Made by a program: the position numbers and the translations under genes. From Rhodospirillaceae bacterium (GTDB lineage Bacteria; Pseudomonadota; Alphaproteobacteria; Rhodospirillales; Rhodospirillaceae): DNA of 52,889 nucleotides. This document shows positions 25,326 to 34,009 of the stretch, piece after piece. The DNA is taken from assembly GCA_029243545.1 (NCBI GenBank), contig JAQWRV010000037.1:1-52889 (forward strand), written 5' to 3'. Under the pieces are notes generated by a model. The model saw only the letters and a list, made by a program, of their open reading frames with translations. It did no database searches and had not been told where the DNA came from. How positions within the stretch are numbered: position 1 is the first letter of the stretch; each line of letters starts with the position of its first letter.

Positions 25326-26522
25326 ATGATTGATCGTCGCACCCTCTTTGGCGTTACCGCAGCCGTCGGCTCGTTTGTCGGCGCGTTATTTGGAAGCAAT
25401 AGCGCAAGTGCAAAATCCGCACCTATGTCTGCCTTTAAAGGCGACTATGAGCCGCGTGGAACCAATGAGCGTTTAGAGCGTGTTCCAACACTCGATCTTG
25501 AAAGCTATGACGACATGCTTACCGGCCTGCGTATATGGTCATCCAAGGCTAACCGTCCATCACGGGCACGCTTTGACCGTCTGCTTGAAGAAGGAGGTCT
25601 TGACCCGAAGAAAGATCACGACCTGGAAAAAATCTTTCCGCTTGTAGAAAATGATTCACTGCTTGGATCAACAGCGCGTATGCGCACCAGTGGCCAGCAA
25701 CTCATGTGGGCAGCACTGCAAAAACACTACCACGAAAATGCTGACGTTTATCTTGATGAACTGGAGGCGGCCGACAACATGGGGCCCGGCAAACTGGAAC
25801 TAAACCCAGACATGCACATTCCTGAATACACCAAGCACGAAATCCACATTCAGCCGGGTGGTTACGTTGGCGATGCGTTTGCTGGCCATATTTACCACTA
25901 TGGTACCAATAACTTTTACAGGGCTGCCAACTATCAAGATGAAATTCACCGCAACATGGCGCGCCAAATGGCGACGCCGCAGGATGGCAAAGTCCTTCGC
26001 ATTCTCGATCAAGGCTGTAGCAGCGGCCAGCTAACGAGCGCCTTGAAAGAGCGTTTTCCAGATGCTGAAGTCTGGGGCATTGATGTGGGTGGCCCCATGA
26101 TCCGCTACGCCCATATGCGTGACACTGACCTTGGTGCCGGTGCCAACTTCCGTCAGGCGCTAGCCGAAGACTGCAAATTCCCCGACAACTTCTTTGACAT
26201 CGTCACTTCCTACATCATGCACCATGAAGTGACGGCGGAGAAAACCAAAGAAATAATTGCCGAAAGCTTTAGGGTCTTGCGGCCAGGCGGCGTCTATTTC
26301 CCTATCGATTTCGAGACTGGTGTTGGCCGGGGCCGGCAGCGGGACAACTACGGCAAGTTTGGCGGCTGGCGCGATCATCGCTGGAACGAAGAAGTTTGGC
26401 GTCCCGATTACTCGTCCGTCGATTTCAACGGTGAAATGCAAAACGTAGGTTTTGAGGTCAACGACGAAGGCCCTCCGGCCTGGCGCAGCCGCTACAACGT
26501 TTTGGGAACCAAACCCGCCTAA
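25326..26522 (+). CDS. SAM-dependent methyltransferase with Tat-like signal peptide (module copy B)
   Basis: A 398-residue protein with a strong AAGGAG seven bases before ATG 25326. The N-terminus MIDRRTLFGVTAAVGSFVGA followed by SNSASAKSA looks like a twin-arginine signal with a cleavage region. The mature part is a paralogue of the methyltransferase at 15043, with motif I ILDQGCSSG (226-234), GIDVGGPMIRYAH and IVTSYIMHHE. Class I methyltransferases need cytoplasmic SAM, so an exported one would be surprising; the signal may be vestigial, a membrane anchor, or the protein may have another role. It is followed by a strong hairpin terminator. Confidence 0.8.
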   Translation: MIDRRTLFGVTAAVGSFVGALFGSNSASAKSAPMSAFKGDYEPRGTNERLERVPTLDLESYDDMLTGLRIWSSKANRPSRARFDRLLEEGGLDPKKDHDLEKIFPLVENDSLLGSTARMRTSGQQLMWAALQKHYHENADVYLDELEAADNMGPGKLELNPDMHIPEYTKHEIHIQPGGYVGDAFAGHIYHYGTNNFYRAANYQDEIHRNMARQMATPQDGKVLRILDQGCSSGQLTSALKERFPDAEVWGIDVGGPMIRYAHMRDTDLGAGANFRQALAEDCKFPDNFFDIVTSYIMHHEVTAEKTKEIIAESFRVLRPGGVYFPIDFETGVGRGRQRDNYGKFGGWRDHRWNEEVWRPDYSSVDFNGEMQNVGFEVNDEGPPAWRSRYNVLGTKPA

Positions 26523-26547
26523 AGCTTCGTTACTTAGTGAAACGCGC

Positions 26548-26581
26548 AACGGCGCGGACTGGGTACCCGGTCCGCGCCGTT
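26548..26581. terminator. Perfect 12-bp hairpin between convergent genes
   Basis: AACGGCGCGGAC at 26548-26559 pairs perfectly with GTCCGCGCCGTT at 26570-26581; the ten-base centre holds GGGTACCC, itself self-complementary. It lies between the stops of two convergent genes (26522 and 26600). The T-tract on the plus side is short, so termination may be partly factor-assisted; probably bidirectional. Confidence 0.7.
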
Positions 26582-26599
26582 TGTGTTCGTGGTGCCCGG

Positions 26600-27853
26600 C
26601 TAAACTCCTTCCGATAACAAATCGTCGATCTTGCGGATGAAGTCGCGCTTAAAATTCTCATGATGTTCGCCGGTAGCGGGTCCGGGGAAGCCAGTATGGA
26701 TGTGCCGCACTTTACCATGGCGGTCAACGATAATCATCGTCGGATAGACCAGCACGGCATTAATCATCGGTAGAGTCCGTGCCGCTGCTTCTTTGTCGGC
26801 GGTCCCGGCAATGAGCATTGGATATTGCACATCGTAGCGCCGTTGATAATTACGGCAGGCTTTCGACGCTTTCTCGAAGTCTGTCGAATACTCATACATC
26901 AGGCCAACTGCTTCTAGGCCACGTTCCTGGTTCTCGTTAAAGAACGGCGAGAAGAACGATGTTTCATCGTGACAGGTTGGGCACCAGCTGCCGCCAATGG
27001 TGATCACCACCACCTTGTCTTTGAACCGTTCATCGTCCAGCGAAACCATGTTGCCGTCGAGGTCAGGGAAGGTGAATGCGAGCCGGTCGTAGCCGTCTTT
27101 CAAATAAGTCAGCTTGGTCGCGTCAGCCAATGCTGCTGTCGCATCACGCTTAGCCGACCATTCGGTAATGCTGCGTGAGACGAGAGAGTAATTCTTTCCA
27201 CTGAACGAGCCGTCCGGTCGCAATGTACCGCGCCAGAAAGAACCTGTGCCACCATCAAAAGTTGATAGATACAATTCGTCGCCGCGCAACTCACCGTTCA
27301 GGAACCGCGAGTCGCCGGTGGTGTGCATGGATGTGCCGACAATCACGCTGCGGTCCTGGTTCAGCTCTAGCAAGCCTTCCCGGGGCTCCGGTGACAGAGA
27401 GGAAATCGACGTCATTGCCCAGCGTCCGTCTACATCTGCTGATGGCAAAGCACTGTCACTGAAAAAGCGGTGGCTTTGGTTGTGTGTCGCGGTGAAAGGA
27501 ACAATGGCTGGTCCGTCGCGCCGATTGAAGCGCGCCACGCCTTGCATGGTTTGATCGTCAATCATCGCACCGGCTAAGCTGGAGCTGTATGACGGAAATT
27601 CAATAACGAGAGAATCGCCATAGACCATGGTCACTTCGGCGACCATGCGCTCTGGTCCGTTGATGAAGGCAGCCGACCAGGCATAGCCGTCTTGCATGAG
27701 TTCCAAGTTGAACGGCATCTCGCCAAGGGGTGTTTCAAAGGTGAAGCGCCAATCCCCAGGGGGAACGGTTGCGCTGGATGTAGCTTCATCCGCAGCGTTC
27801 GCGAGACCGGTGCTAACAATAAGAATAATTCCAGCAAGGTATCCAGTGACCAT
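26600..27853 (-). CDS. Exported TlpA/AhpC-like thioredoxin-fold protein
   Basis: A 417-residue protein with a Sec signal (TGYLAGIILIVSTGLANAADE). Residues ~25-265 form an unassigned beta-rich domain (DWRFTFETPLGEMPFNLEL). Residues ~270-415 are a redoxin domain with the redox-active GGSWCPTCHDE and the cis-Pro loop region VLVYPTMIIVD. It probably reduces disulfides or peroxides, or assists cofactor/cytochrome maturation, in the periplasm. The long N-terminal domain is unlike a minimal TlpA. It is convergent with the exported methyltransferase. Confidence 0.82.
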   Translation of the reverse strand: MVTGYLAGIILIVSTGLANAADEATSSATVPPGDWRFTFETPLGEMPFNLELMQDGYAWSAAFINGPERMVAEVTMVYGDSLVIEFPSYSSSLAGAMIDDQTMQGVARFNRRDGPAIVPFTATHNQSHRFFSDSALPSADVDGRWAMTSISSLSPEPREGLLELNQDRSVIVGTSMHTTGDSRFLNGELRGDELYLSTFDGGTGSFWRGTLRPDGSFSGKNYSLVSRSITEWSAKRDATAALADATKLTYLKDGYDRLAFTFPDLDGNMVSLDDERFKDKVVVITIGGSWCPTCHDETSFFSPFFNENQERGLEAVGLMYEYSTDFEKASKACRNYQRRYDVQYPMLIAGTADKEAAARTLPMINAVLVYPTMIIVDRHGKVRHIHTGFPGPATGEHHENFKRDFIRKIDDLLSEGV

Positions 27854-27915
27854 CTTAATCTCATGCTTCTTCTTGGAAGGAAAATATGAGCGTACAGTCT
27901 AAACCCCGGATCGCC

Positions 27916-29076
27916 CTAGCGTGCCAGGTTTTCGATCAGGTCGGCCATGAAGCGAGTGCCCAATTCCACCTGCGACAGGGCGATAAATTCGTTGGGTTGA
28001 TGAGCCTGCGCAATGGAGCCGGGCCCGCAGATGGCCGTTGACAGGCCCGCTTCCTGGAACTGCCCAGCTTCTGCAGCGTAGCTCACAGCACGTATGGCAT
28101 TGTCGCCTGTGAGCTGCCGGCACAACCGTTCGGCCTCTGAGTCGGCTTCGAATTTCAGCGGTGGCGTGCCCGCGCGGACATCAACATCGATACGGGCCTC
28201 AGGCGCAGTCTTGCGCATCTCAGGAAGAACGATGTCTGCACAAAAGGCCTTAAAGCGGTCGATGTACGTGCCGGGGTCGTCAGTGGGTAGGGTCCGGATA
28301 TCCCAGGTTAGCGTGCAATGACCGGCCATAATATTCAGAGCGGTACCGCCTTGAATAACGTTGACGGTCATCGTGGTGTAGTCCGGCTCGAAGCGCCCGT
28401 CCTTCTTGGAGCCAGCTACATTCTTGGCGGTCATATCGCCGACAAAGGTAATCAAGCGCCCTGCGGCCATCACCGCGCTGTAGCCCAGCTGGGTCTGCGA
28501 TGAATGTGCTTCTTTGCCGGTGATTAAGGCACTGACAGCGGTGACACCTTTGTGCGCCGTCACCACTTTCATGTCGGTGGGCTCGCCTACGATGACTGCG
28601 CTAGGAGTAGGTAGTTCGTTGCGCAATAAACGAATGAGTGATGGAACGCCGGCGCAGCCCACCTCTTCATCATAGGAGAACGCGAAGTGGATCGGCACCC
28701 GTAAGTTGGCAGCAGTCATATTTGGCAACGCTGCAAGGGCGGTCGCGAGAAAACACTTCATATCGCAAGTGCCGCGGCCAAATAGCTTGCCGTCTTTTTC
28801 AATCATAGCGAACGGATCACTGTGCCAGTCCTGATCGTCGATGGGCACCACATCGGTATGGCCTGATAAGACGACGCCGCCTTCAATCATCGGGCCGACC
28901 GTGGCCAGCAGGTTGGCTTTGTTGCCTTCCGCATTGGGCACAAGGCGGGATTCTATTCCGTATTCGTTGAGCCGCTCTTGGACATAGGCAATGAGATCCA
29001 TGTTTGAATCCCGAGAGATGGTATTGAAGGCGATCAAGCGGGCTAGCTCGGCTCGGACATCTACAACGGCAACCAT
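27916..29076 (-). CDS. argE: Acetylornithine deacetylase (M20 family)
   Basis: A 386-residue dizinc hydrolase that converts N-acetylornithine to ornithine in arginine biosynthesis. M20 motifs are GHTDVVP (~70-76), GRGTCDMK, YDEEVGCAG with the catalytic glutamate, and the late zinc His in AQAHQPNEF. ArgE is favoured over DapE by length and by the pattern CGPGSIAQAHQPNEFI. It starts two bases after the cysS stop, so the two are co-transcribed. Related N-acyl amino-acid deacetylases are a minor alternative. Confidence 0.88.
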   Translation of the reverse strand: MVAVVDVRAELARLIAFNTISRDSNMDLIAYVQERLNEYGIESRLVPNAEGNKANLLATVGPMIEGGVVLSGHTDVVPIDDQDWHSDPFAMIEKDGKLFGRGTCDMKCFLATALAALPNMTAANLRVPIHFAFSYDEEVGCAGVPSLIRLLRNELPTPSAVIVGEPTDMKVVTAHKGVTAVSALITGKEAHSSQTQLGYSAVMAAGRLITFVGDMTAKNVAGSKKDGRFEPDYTTMTVNVIQGGTALNIMAGHCTLTWDIRTLPTDDPGTYIDRFKAFCADIVLPEMRKTAPEARIDVDVRAGTPPLKFEADSEAERLCRQLTGDNAIRAVSYAAEAGQFQEAGLSTAICGPGSIAQAHQPNEFIALSQVELGTRFMADLIENLAR

Positions 29077-29078
29077 GG

Positions 29079-30470
29079 TCAGTTAGCCCTTCGCCATTTG
29101 GTGCCGTCCGTCCCGTCTTCCAGCGTGATCCCTTTGGCGGCTAGGTCGTCACGAATGCGGTCTGACTCAGCGAAGTCCTTATTGGCCCGGGCATCATTAC
29201 GTGCCGCGATTAATTCTTCGATCTCCGCGTCACCGTCTTGTGCGTCACCTTGAAGCCAAGCCGCTGGGTCACCTTGCAATAGGCCGAGCAGCGCGCCGGA
29301 TGCAAGAATTTCACCTTTGAGGCGCGCTTTATCGGCATCAGTCGCGACTGTGTTGGCCGCTTTCGCCAGGGCAGATAATTCAGCCAGCGCCTTAGGCGTG
29401 TTGAGGTCGTCGGCCACAGCGCTCAAAAACGCGTCAGGTGGGGTGCTTGCTTCAGTATCAATATGTCCAAGTGCGACCAAAGTCCCGTACAGACGATCCA
29501 AAGTGCGCTTGGCCTGAACCACCACATCTTCTGACCAGGCCAGAGGTTGCCGGTAATGCGCGGAAAGGAGCGCCAGGCGGACGGCTTCTCCGGTGTGCGT
29601 TTGTAGGAGGTCCCGGACCAGCCATACGTTGCCCAAAGACTTGGACATTTTTTCATCGCCCAGCTCCAACATCCCGTTGTGCATCCACACGCCCGCTAGG
29701 TTCGCACCGTTGTGGCTGCAACGGCTTTGTGCAATCTCATTTTCATGATGCGGGAAGATGAGGTCATTGCCGCCGCCATGAATGTCTATGGTCTCGCCCA
29801 AATGCTTTTCAATCATAGCCGAGCACTCTATATGCCATCCTGGCCGGCCGCGCCCCCCATTTGGACCCCAGGGGCTGTCCCACCCAGGCAAGTCGTTCGT
29901 CGAAGGCTTCCATAAAACGAAATCTGCGGGATCATTTTTGTAGGGTGCGACTTCCACCCGCGCGCCAGCAATCATGTCATCCCGGTTGCGGTTGGAGAGG
30001 CGGCCATAGTCGTCAAATGACGGCACGCTATATAACACATGCCCCTCTGCGGCATAAGCATGGCCGCTGGCGATGAGTCTCTTAATCATCGAGACAATTT
30101 CAGAAATATGCTCGGTTGCACGGGGCTCCACGTTTGGAGGGATTACACCCAAGGCGCCAATGTCTTCGTTAAAAGCAGCGGTAAAGCGGTCAGTAATCTC
30201 AGCGATGTCTACGCCTTGCTCTTTGGCAGCAGCGTTTATCTTGTCATCGACATCGGTGACATTGCGAGCGTAGATCACATGATTGTTGCCATACGTACGC
30301 CGCAACAAGCGAAACAGGACGTCGAACACCACAGCTGGGCGGGCATTACCGATATGGGCAAAATTGTAGACCGTGTTGCCGCAGACATACATGGTCACCC
30401 GCTTGGGATTAGCGGGCTCAAACGGCGCTTTTGCTTTGGTCAGCGTGTTATAAAGGGCTAGTTGCGTCAT
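29079..30470 (-). CDS. cysS: Cysteinyl-tRNA synthetase
   Basis: A 463-residue class I synthetase starting [19 protein letters not shown]. The HIGH-equivalent is HIGN in FAHIGNARP, the KMSKS loop is EKMSKSLGN, and zinc ligands are visible in [19 protein letters not shown] and [12 protein letters not shown]. Length and domain order are normal for bacterial CysRS. The frame extends upstream to 30761 but that part is non-homologous. It is divergent from hisI and followed directly by argE. Confidence 0.96.
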   Translation of the reverse strand: MTQLALYNTLTKAKAPFEPANPKRVTMYVCGNTVYNFAHIGNARPAVVFDVLFRLLRRTYGNNHVIYARNVTDVDDKINAAAKEQGVDIAEITDRFTAAFNEDIGALGVIPPNVEPRATEHISEIVSMIKRLIASGHAYAAEGHVLYSVPSFDDYGRLSNRNRDDMIAGARVEVAPYKNDPADFVLWKPSTNDLPGWDSPWGPNGGRGRPGWHIECSAMIEKHLGETIDIHGGGNDLIFPHHENEIAQSRCSHNGANLAGVWMHNGMLELGDEKMSKSLGNVWLVRDLLQTHTGEAVRLALLSAHYRQPLAWSEDVVVQAKRTLDRLYGTLVALGHIDTEASTPPDAFLSAVADDLNTPKALAELSALAKAANTVATDADKARLKGEILASGALLGLLQGDPAAWLQGDAQDGDAEIEELIAARNDARANKDFAESDRIRDDLAAKGITLEDGTDGTKWRRAN

Positions 30471-30627
30471 GAGACGGGGTGTAACCGAATTCGCGGCTGG
30501 TCTCCACCCTGCTATGGTCGGCTGTTGAACGCTTATCCGCGTCCCATAATAGGGCCATATCCTTGACACACACCCCGCAAGGGGGCACAGAACCGCCCAC
30601 ACGCTGAGAAAACACAAGAGAAAAACC

Positions 30628-31110
30628 ATGACAGATTCGCCCTTTGCAGCCCGGACCTCCATCGAGCAAGTCGAAGAGGGTGCTGAATTGGCACCGAAAT
30701 TTGATGCGGATGGGCTTATTCCCGTGGTCACCACTGACGCTGAATCAGGTGAGCTGCTCATGCACGGCTATATGAACCAAGCGGCGCTGACCGAGACCAT
30801 CGAATCTGGTGAGGCCCACTACTGGAGCCGCAGCCGTCAGGCGCTCTGGCACAAGGGCGCGATGTCTGGTTTGACCCAGGAAATCGTCGAAATGCGTATC
30901 GACGACGACCAGGATGCCGTCTGGCTGCGGGTCAAAGTGGCTGGCTCAGGCGCTAGTTGTCACGTTGGTTATCGCTCGTGTTTCTATCGCGCCGTCCCTA
31001 CTGGTATCCCGGTCGAAGACGCGTCGAAGATTCTCGAGTTCAAGGAAGACGACAAGGTTTTCGATCCGAAAGATGTCTACGGCGACGCCCCCAACCCGAC
31101 GAAGCTGTGA
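30628..31110 (+). CDS. hisI: Phosphoribosyl-AMP cyclohydrolase
   Basis: A 160-residue stand-alone HisI (histidine biosynthesis, step 3) without the HisE pyrophosphohydrolase domain. Motifs: [24 protein letters not shown] and the zinc/active-site segment [14 protein letters not shown]. The ATG is preceded by AAGAGA. The C-terminal tail is somewhat longer than in minimal HisI. A TTGACA at 30563-30568 lies upstream, but without a clear -10. It is convergent with the metallo-beta-lactamase array, with only 12 bases between stops. Confidence 0.95.
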   Translation: MTDSPFAARTSIEQVEEGAELAPKFDADGLIPVVTTDAESGELLMHGYMNQAALTETIESGEAHYWSRSRQALWHKGAMSGLTQEIVEMRIDDDQDAVWLRVKVAGSGASCHVGYRSCFYRAVPTGIPVEDASKILEFKEDDKVFDPKDVYGDAPNPTKL

Positions 31111-31122
31111 TTTAAACCGAAG

Positions 31123-31980
31123 TTACCAACCCATGGTGTAGTAATGATAAATGCGTTCTGCGCTGCGGCGAATGTGCGTATCGTAGCCGCGCATCTCTTG
31201 GAATTCTTTGGGCAGCTCAATGGTGTCGTACAGACCCTCTAAACGCTTGCCGTCGGCAATGCCGTCCAGTACCGCCTGCATCAGGGCTTCCATGTAGCGG
31301 CGGCGCTGGTTCATAGCCGCCTTTGGTGCTTCGGGGACACCGTGACCACCGGTGAAGGTGTTCCAAGTGTCCATGGCTTCCAGTTCGTTGAGGGTGCGCA
31401 CCCACTCACCTGGGTCGTAATCGGGCATGAAGCCAAGGCCGACGGAATAAGGCGTCACCAGATCATTGATGTACAACACGTCGGTACCCTCCACCTGCAT
31501 GACGAGCATGCAATCGCCGTGGTTGGGGCCGAAGTACATCAGTTTGAGAGTTTTCCCTCCCAAAGTGATCTCACTGTCACTAGCGACGGTTTTGTCCGGC
31601 ATCACCAGTTCGTCATTGGGGTGGCGCAGAAAGTGCGGGATGCACTTGTCGTGGCTGATAAAGGTCGCCCCTTCGTTCTTGAAGATCTGTCCACCGAGCA
31701 CATGATCCCAATGCTGATGGCTATAGATGACATACTTCACCGGCTGGTCTGTCACTTCTGCGATGGCGGCGCGCATGTCAGCAGCATTTTTAGTGCTGAC
31801 AGGGTCTGTGGTGATAACGCCGTCATCGGTAACCACAAACAAGCTGCGGGCAGAGAAGGCACCAAAAGTGTATACACCCGGCGCAAGCTCGGTCGTGTCC
31901 TTGGTGAAGAGATCAATGGACTGCGCTTGAGCCCCTGATGTGGTGAGGGTCATCAGAATAAAAGTCAGTAGAACGCGCAT
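31123..31980 (-). CDS. Exported metallo-beta-lactamase-fold hydrolase (array member 1)
   Basis: A 285-residue protein with a Sec signal (LLTFILMTLTTSGAQAQ). Metal ligands are SHQHWDH (~105-111), His in GPNHGDC, Asp in YINDLVTP, and GGHG. It ends in the array-specific tail YHYYTMGW. The fold covers lactonases, glyoxalases, sulfatases and lactamases; the substrate is unknown. It is the last gene of a minus-strand run of paralogues (31.1-35.8 kb) and lies 17 bases after a CpcT/CpeT-like gene. Confidence 0.85.
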   Translation of the reverse strand: MRVLLTFILMTLTTSGAQAQSIDLFTKDTTELAPGVYTFGAFSARSLFVVTDDGVITTDPVSTKNAADMRAAIAEVTDQPVKYVIYSHQHWDHVLGGQIFKNEGATFISHDKCIPHFLRHPNDELVMPDKTVASDSEITLGGKTLKLMYFGPNHGDCMLVMQVEGTDVLYINDLVTPYSVGLGFMPDYDPGEWVRTLNELEAMDTWNTFTGGHGVPEAPKAAMNQRRRYMEALMQAVLDGIADGKRLEGLYDTIELPKEFQEMRGYDTHIRRSAERIYHYYTMGW

Positions 31981-31997
31981 GATCTAAGTCTCCCTAT

Positions 31998-32657
31998 TTA
32001 TGGTGAGGTGGGGGCGATCCTCTGCTGCCGGATACACGGAAACGCAGGCATCTGCAGGCTTGAAAGGCTGTCGTCGGACTGAAGGCGCCGGGCGTAACAG
32101 GTCCATGTTCCGGTGTGATCAATGATTAATTCGTAGTCCATCCAAGTATCACGCACATCACAAGCCTGATAACGCATCTGCGCTACTATGGTGTCGCTCA
32201 GGCTTGTCATATCAAGCATGCAGACCTCCCGGTCCAAATGAATGTCTTCGAGAGTAAGCTTCTCGGCGCGCGATAGATCTGCGTGAGTACCGTGCAAAGC
32301 TTTTACATCTGTCGGGTTGAGAAGCCGCAAACGCACGCCAGACTCCTCGGTCATAAAAGAGTAAATACGAATGCGCGCCACCGCATCAGGGTCATTATCC
32401 CTGAACTCCTCCAAGTAATAGAGCGTTTCACCGAGGGCAGGGTTTTTTAGCGGTTTGACGATAGTGGTCAAAGCAAACGCTTCAGCTTGCCCTTCAGCTG
32501 TCGCCAATTGAGCAGCGTTGGTATAGGTGCCTGGAAATAAGCGGGCGATATCCGCGTATATATCTTGTGTGGTGGTCTCATCGGCTGCGCTGGCAAGTCC
32601 AACCCACATCCCAACGGCTGCAATAATTAATCCACTTTCTTTGATATCAAAAGTCAT
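31998..32657 (-). CDS. Exported CpcT/CpeT-like protein
   Basis: About 219 residues from ATG 32657, whose A overlaps the preceding stop (TGATG). A signal peptide ends GLASAADE. The mature part fits the CpcT/CpeT beta-barrel family: FPGTYTNAAQ, YYLEEFRDNDPDAVARIRIYSF, a CMLDM segment and YQACDVRDTWMDYELII. In cyanobacteria this family attaches bilins to phycobiliproteins; here there is no phycobilisome context, and non-cyanobacterial members are of unknown function. It is embedded in the metallo-hydrolase array. Confidence 0.65.
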   Translation of the reverse strand: MTFDIKESGLIIAAVGMWVGLASAADETTTQDIYADIARLFPGTYTNAAQLATAEGQAEAFALTTIVKPLKNPALGETLYYLEEFRDNDPDAVARIRIYSFMTEESGVRLRLLNPTDVKALHGTHADLSRAEKLTLEDIHLDREVCMLDMTSLSDTIVAQMRYQACDVRDTWMDYELIIDHTGTWTCYARRLQSDDSLSSLQMPAFPCIRQQRIAPTSP

Positions 32658-33085
32658 CAGCACCCTATTGTGTAATATGTCAAAATGCGCTGAGCATTGC
32701 GTTTGAGGTGGGTGTCGTACCCGCGCAGATGTTCGAAACCTGGCAGTGTGAATTCATCTATGAGTGTGTTGAACAGTGTTCCCGCCTCTAGCTCAGAACG
32801 TACCTTCGTCAACAAAGCCTGTATATAGTCGGCGCGTTCCAGCATGGCAGATTTGTTAGCAATTGGCGGGCCGTGCCCTGGCATGTATCGATTAAGGTCG
32901 AGCGTTTCGGTCATGGCCTTGATGGAGCGAATCACATCAACAGGATAATCGTCGCGCATATAGCCGCTCGCCATGACCACCGCGTTCGGCATAGCAAGGC
33001 CAACGACAATGAGAATTTTCTCCGCCGCTAAATTCAAAACAAGACACAGAACGACGCATATCCCAATGTACGTTGCGTGAAACAT
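32657..33085 (-). pseudogene. Truncated metallo-beta-lactamase-fold paralogue (C-terminal half only)
   Basis: A 142-residue frame matching only the C-terminal half of its neighbours, from the equivalent of SDCNVVMRVKGSKVLFVNDLVTP onward to the tail ILTYYTIGC. The signal peptide and the whole HxHxDH metal site are missing. The segment corresponding to the NDLVTP ligand reads VVGLAMPN, so that metal ligand is lost too, although MPGHGPP is kept. It cannot be an active metallo-hydrolase. It is most simply a decayed copy, still in frame and overlapping the next start by one base. Confidence 0.65.
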
Positions 33086-33111
33086 GTTACCAGCCCTTCA
33101 TGCGTAGCATG

Positions 33112-34005
33112 CTACCAACCCATAGTGTGGTAAAAGAGAATTCGCTCCATAAAGCGTGGCAATTGGTCTTCCATACCTTCCAAGTGCTCATAGGCCGAAA
33201 GGTCAATGCTGGCGAGAATTTCAGACCGCGGTGTGCGAGCGTCCAAGGCCTGCTTCACCCCGGTCAGCATGGTATTCAAAAAAGCGTATTGCTCGGTGAT
33301 CTGTGACGCCGGCGCTATGGGCACGCCATGGCCGCCGATCAACCGTTCTGCACCCAATTTGCCCATCTCTGCCAGCGTGTCACGCAACCCACCCGGGTCG
33401 TAGTCAGGCATGGTGCCGAAGCCGGTGTAATAGGGTGTCACCAGATCATTAACGAATAAAACCTTCGATCCTTTAACCCGCATCACCACATTGCAGTCGG
33501 AATGGTTGGGCCCGAAATACAACAATTCCAAAGTCGTTCCGCCAAGTTTGATCTCATGATTGCTGCTGAACGTTTCATCGGGCATGACCAGATCGGCATG
33601 GGGATTGAAGGTAAAATGATCGACGCATTTTTCGTGGCTTACAAATGTTGCGCCGTCGTCCTTAAAGATTTGACCGCCGAGCACATGATCCCAATGCCAA
33701 TGGCTGTACACCAGATACTTCACCGGCTGATTGGTGATCTTGGCTATCTCCTCACGCATCACGGCTGCGGCTGTTGGATTGATAGGGTCAGTGGCAATCA
33801 CCCCGTCGTCGGTGACCACAAAGATGTTGCGAAAGCCGCCGTAGCGGAAGGTGTAAAGGCCAGGCTCAACTTCAATTGTTTTGTAGCCGCGTAAGCCAAA
33901 GATACTCATGTAAGGGGGCTTGCGCTCGTAAACGTCTTGAGCGGACGCAGGTGTAACTGCCGTACAAAGAGTAACTGCGAGTATGAATTGAACGAGGTGT
34001 CTCAT
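33112..34005 (-). CDS. Exported metallo-beta-lactamase-fold hydrolase (array member 3)
   Basis: About 297 residues from ATG 34005, which is preceded by GGTGAG. A Sec signal ends TPASAQ. Metal-binding residues are SHWHWDH, GPNHSDCN, FVNDLVTPYY and GGHG, and the tail is LFYHTMGW. The start lies four bases after the stop of member 4, so the two are translationally linked. Conserved array-specific features are the DDGVIATDPI strand and the GGQIFKDDGA segment after the metal motif. The substrate is unknown. Confidence 0.85.
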   Translation of the reverse strand: MRHLVQFILAVTLCTAVTPASAQDVYERKPPYMSIFGLRGYKTIEVEPGLYTFRYGGFRNIFVVTDDGVIATDPINPTAAAVMREEIAKITNQPVKYLVYSHWHWDHVLGGQIFKDDGATFVSHEKCVDHFTFNPHADLVMPDETFSSNHEIKLGGTTLELLYFGPNHSDCNVVMRVKGSKVLFVNDLVTPYYTGFGTMPDYDPGGLRDTLAEMGKLGAERLIGGHGVPIAPASQITEQYAFLNTMLTGVKQALDARTPRSEILASIDLSAYEHLEGMEDQLPRFMERILFYHTMGW

Positions 34006-34009
34006 GGTC

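Noticed and set aside
30541-30627. Promoter or attenuator before hisI (TTGACA at 30563 and CCCCGCAAGGGG hairpin)
   Set aside because: No matching -10 at proper spacing and the hairpin has only four pairs; not convincing.
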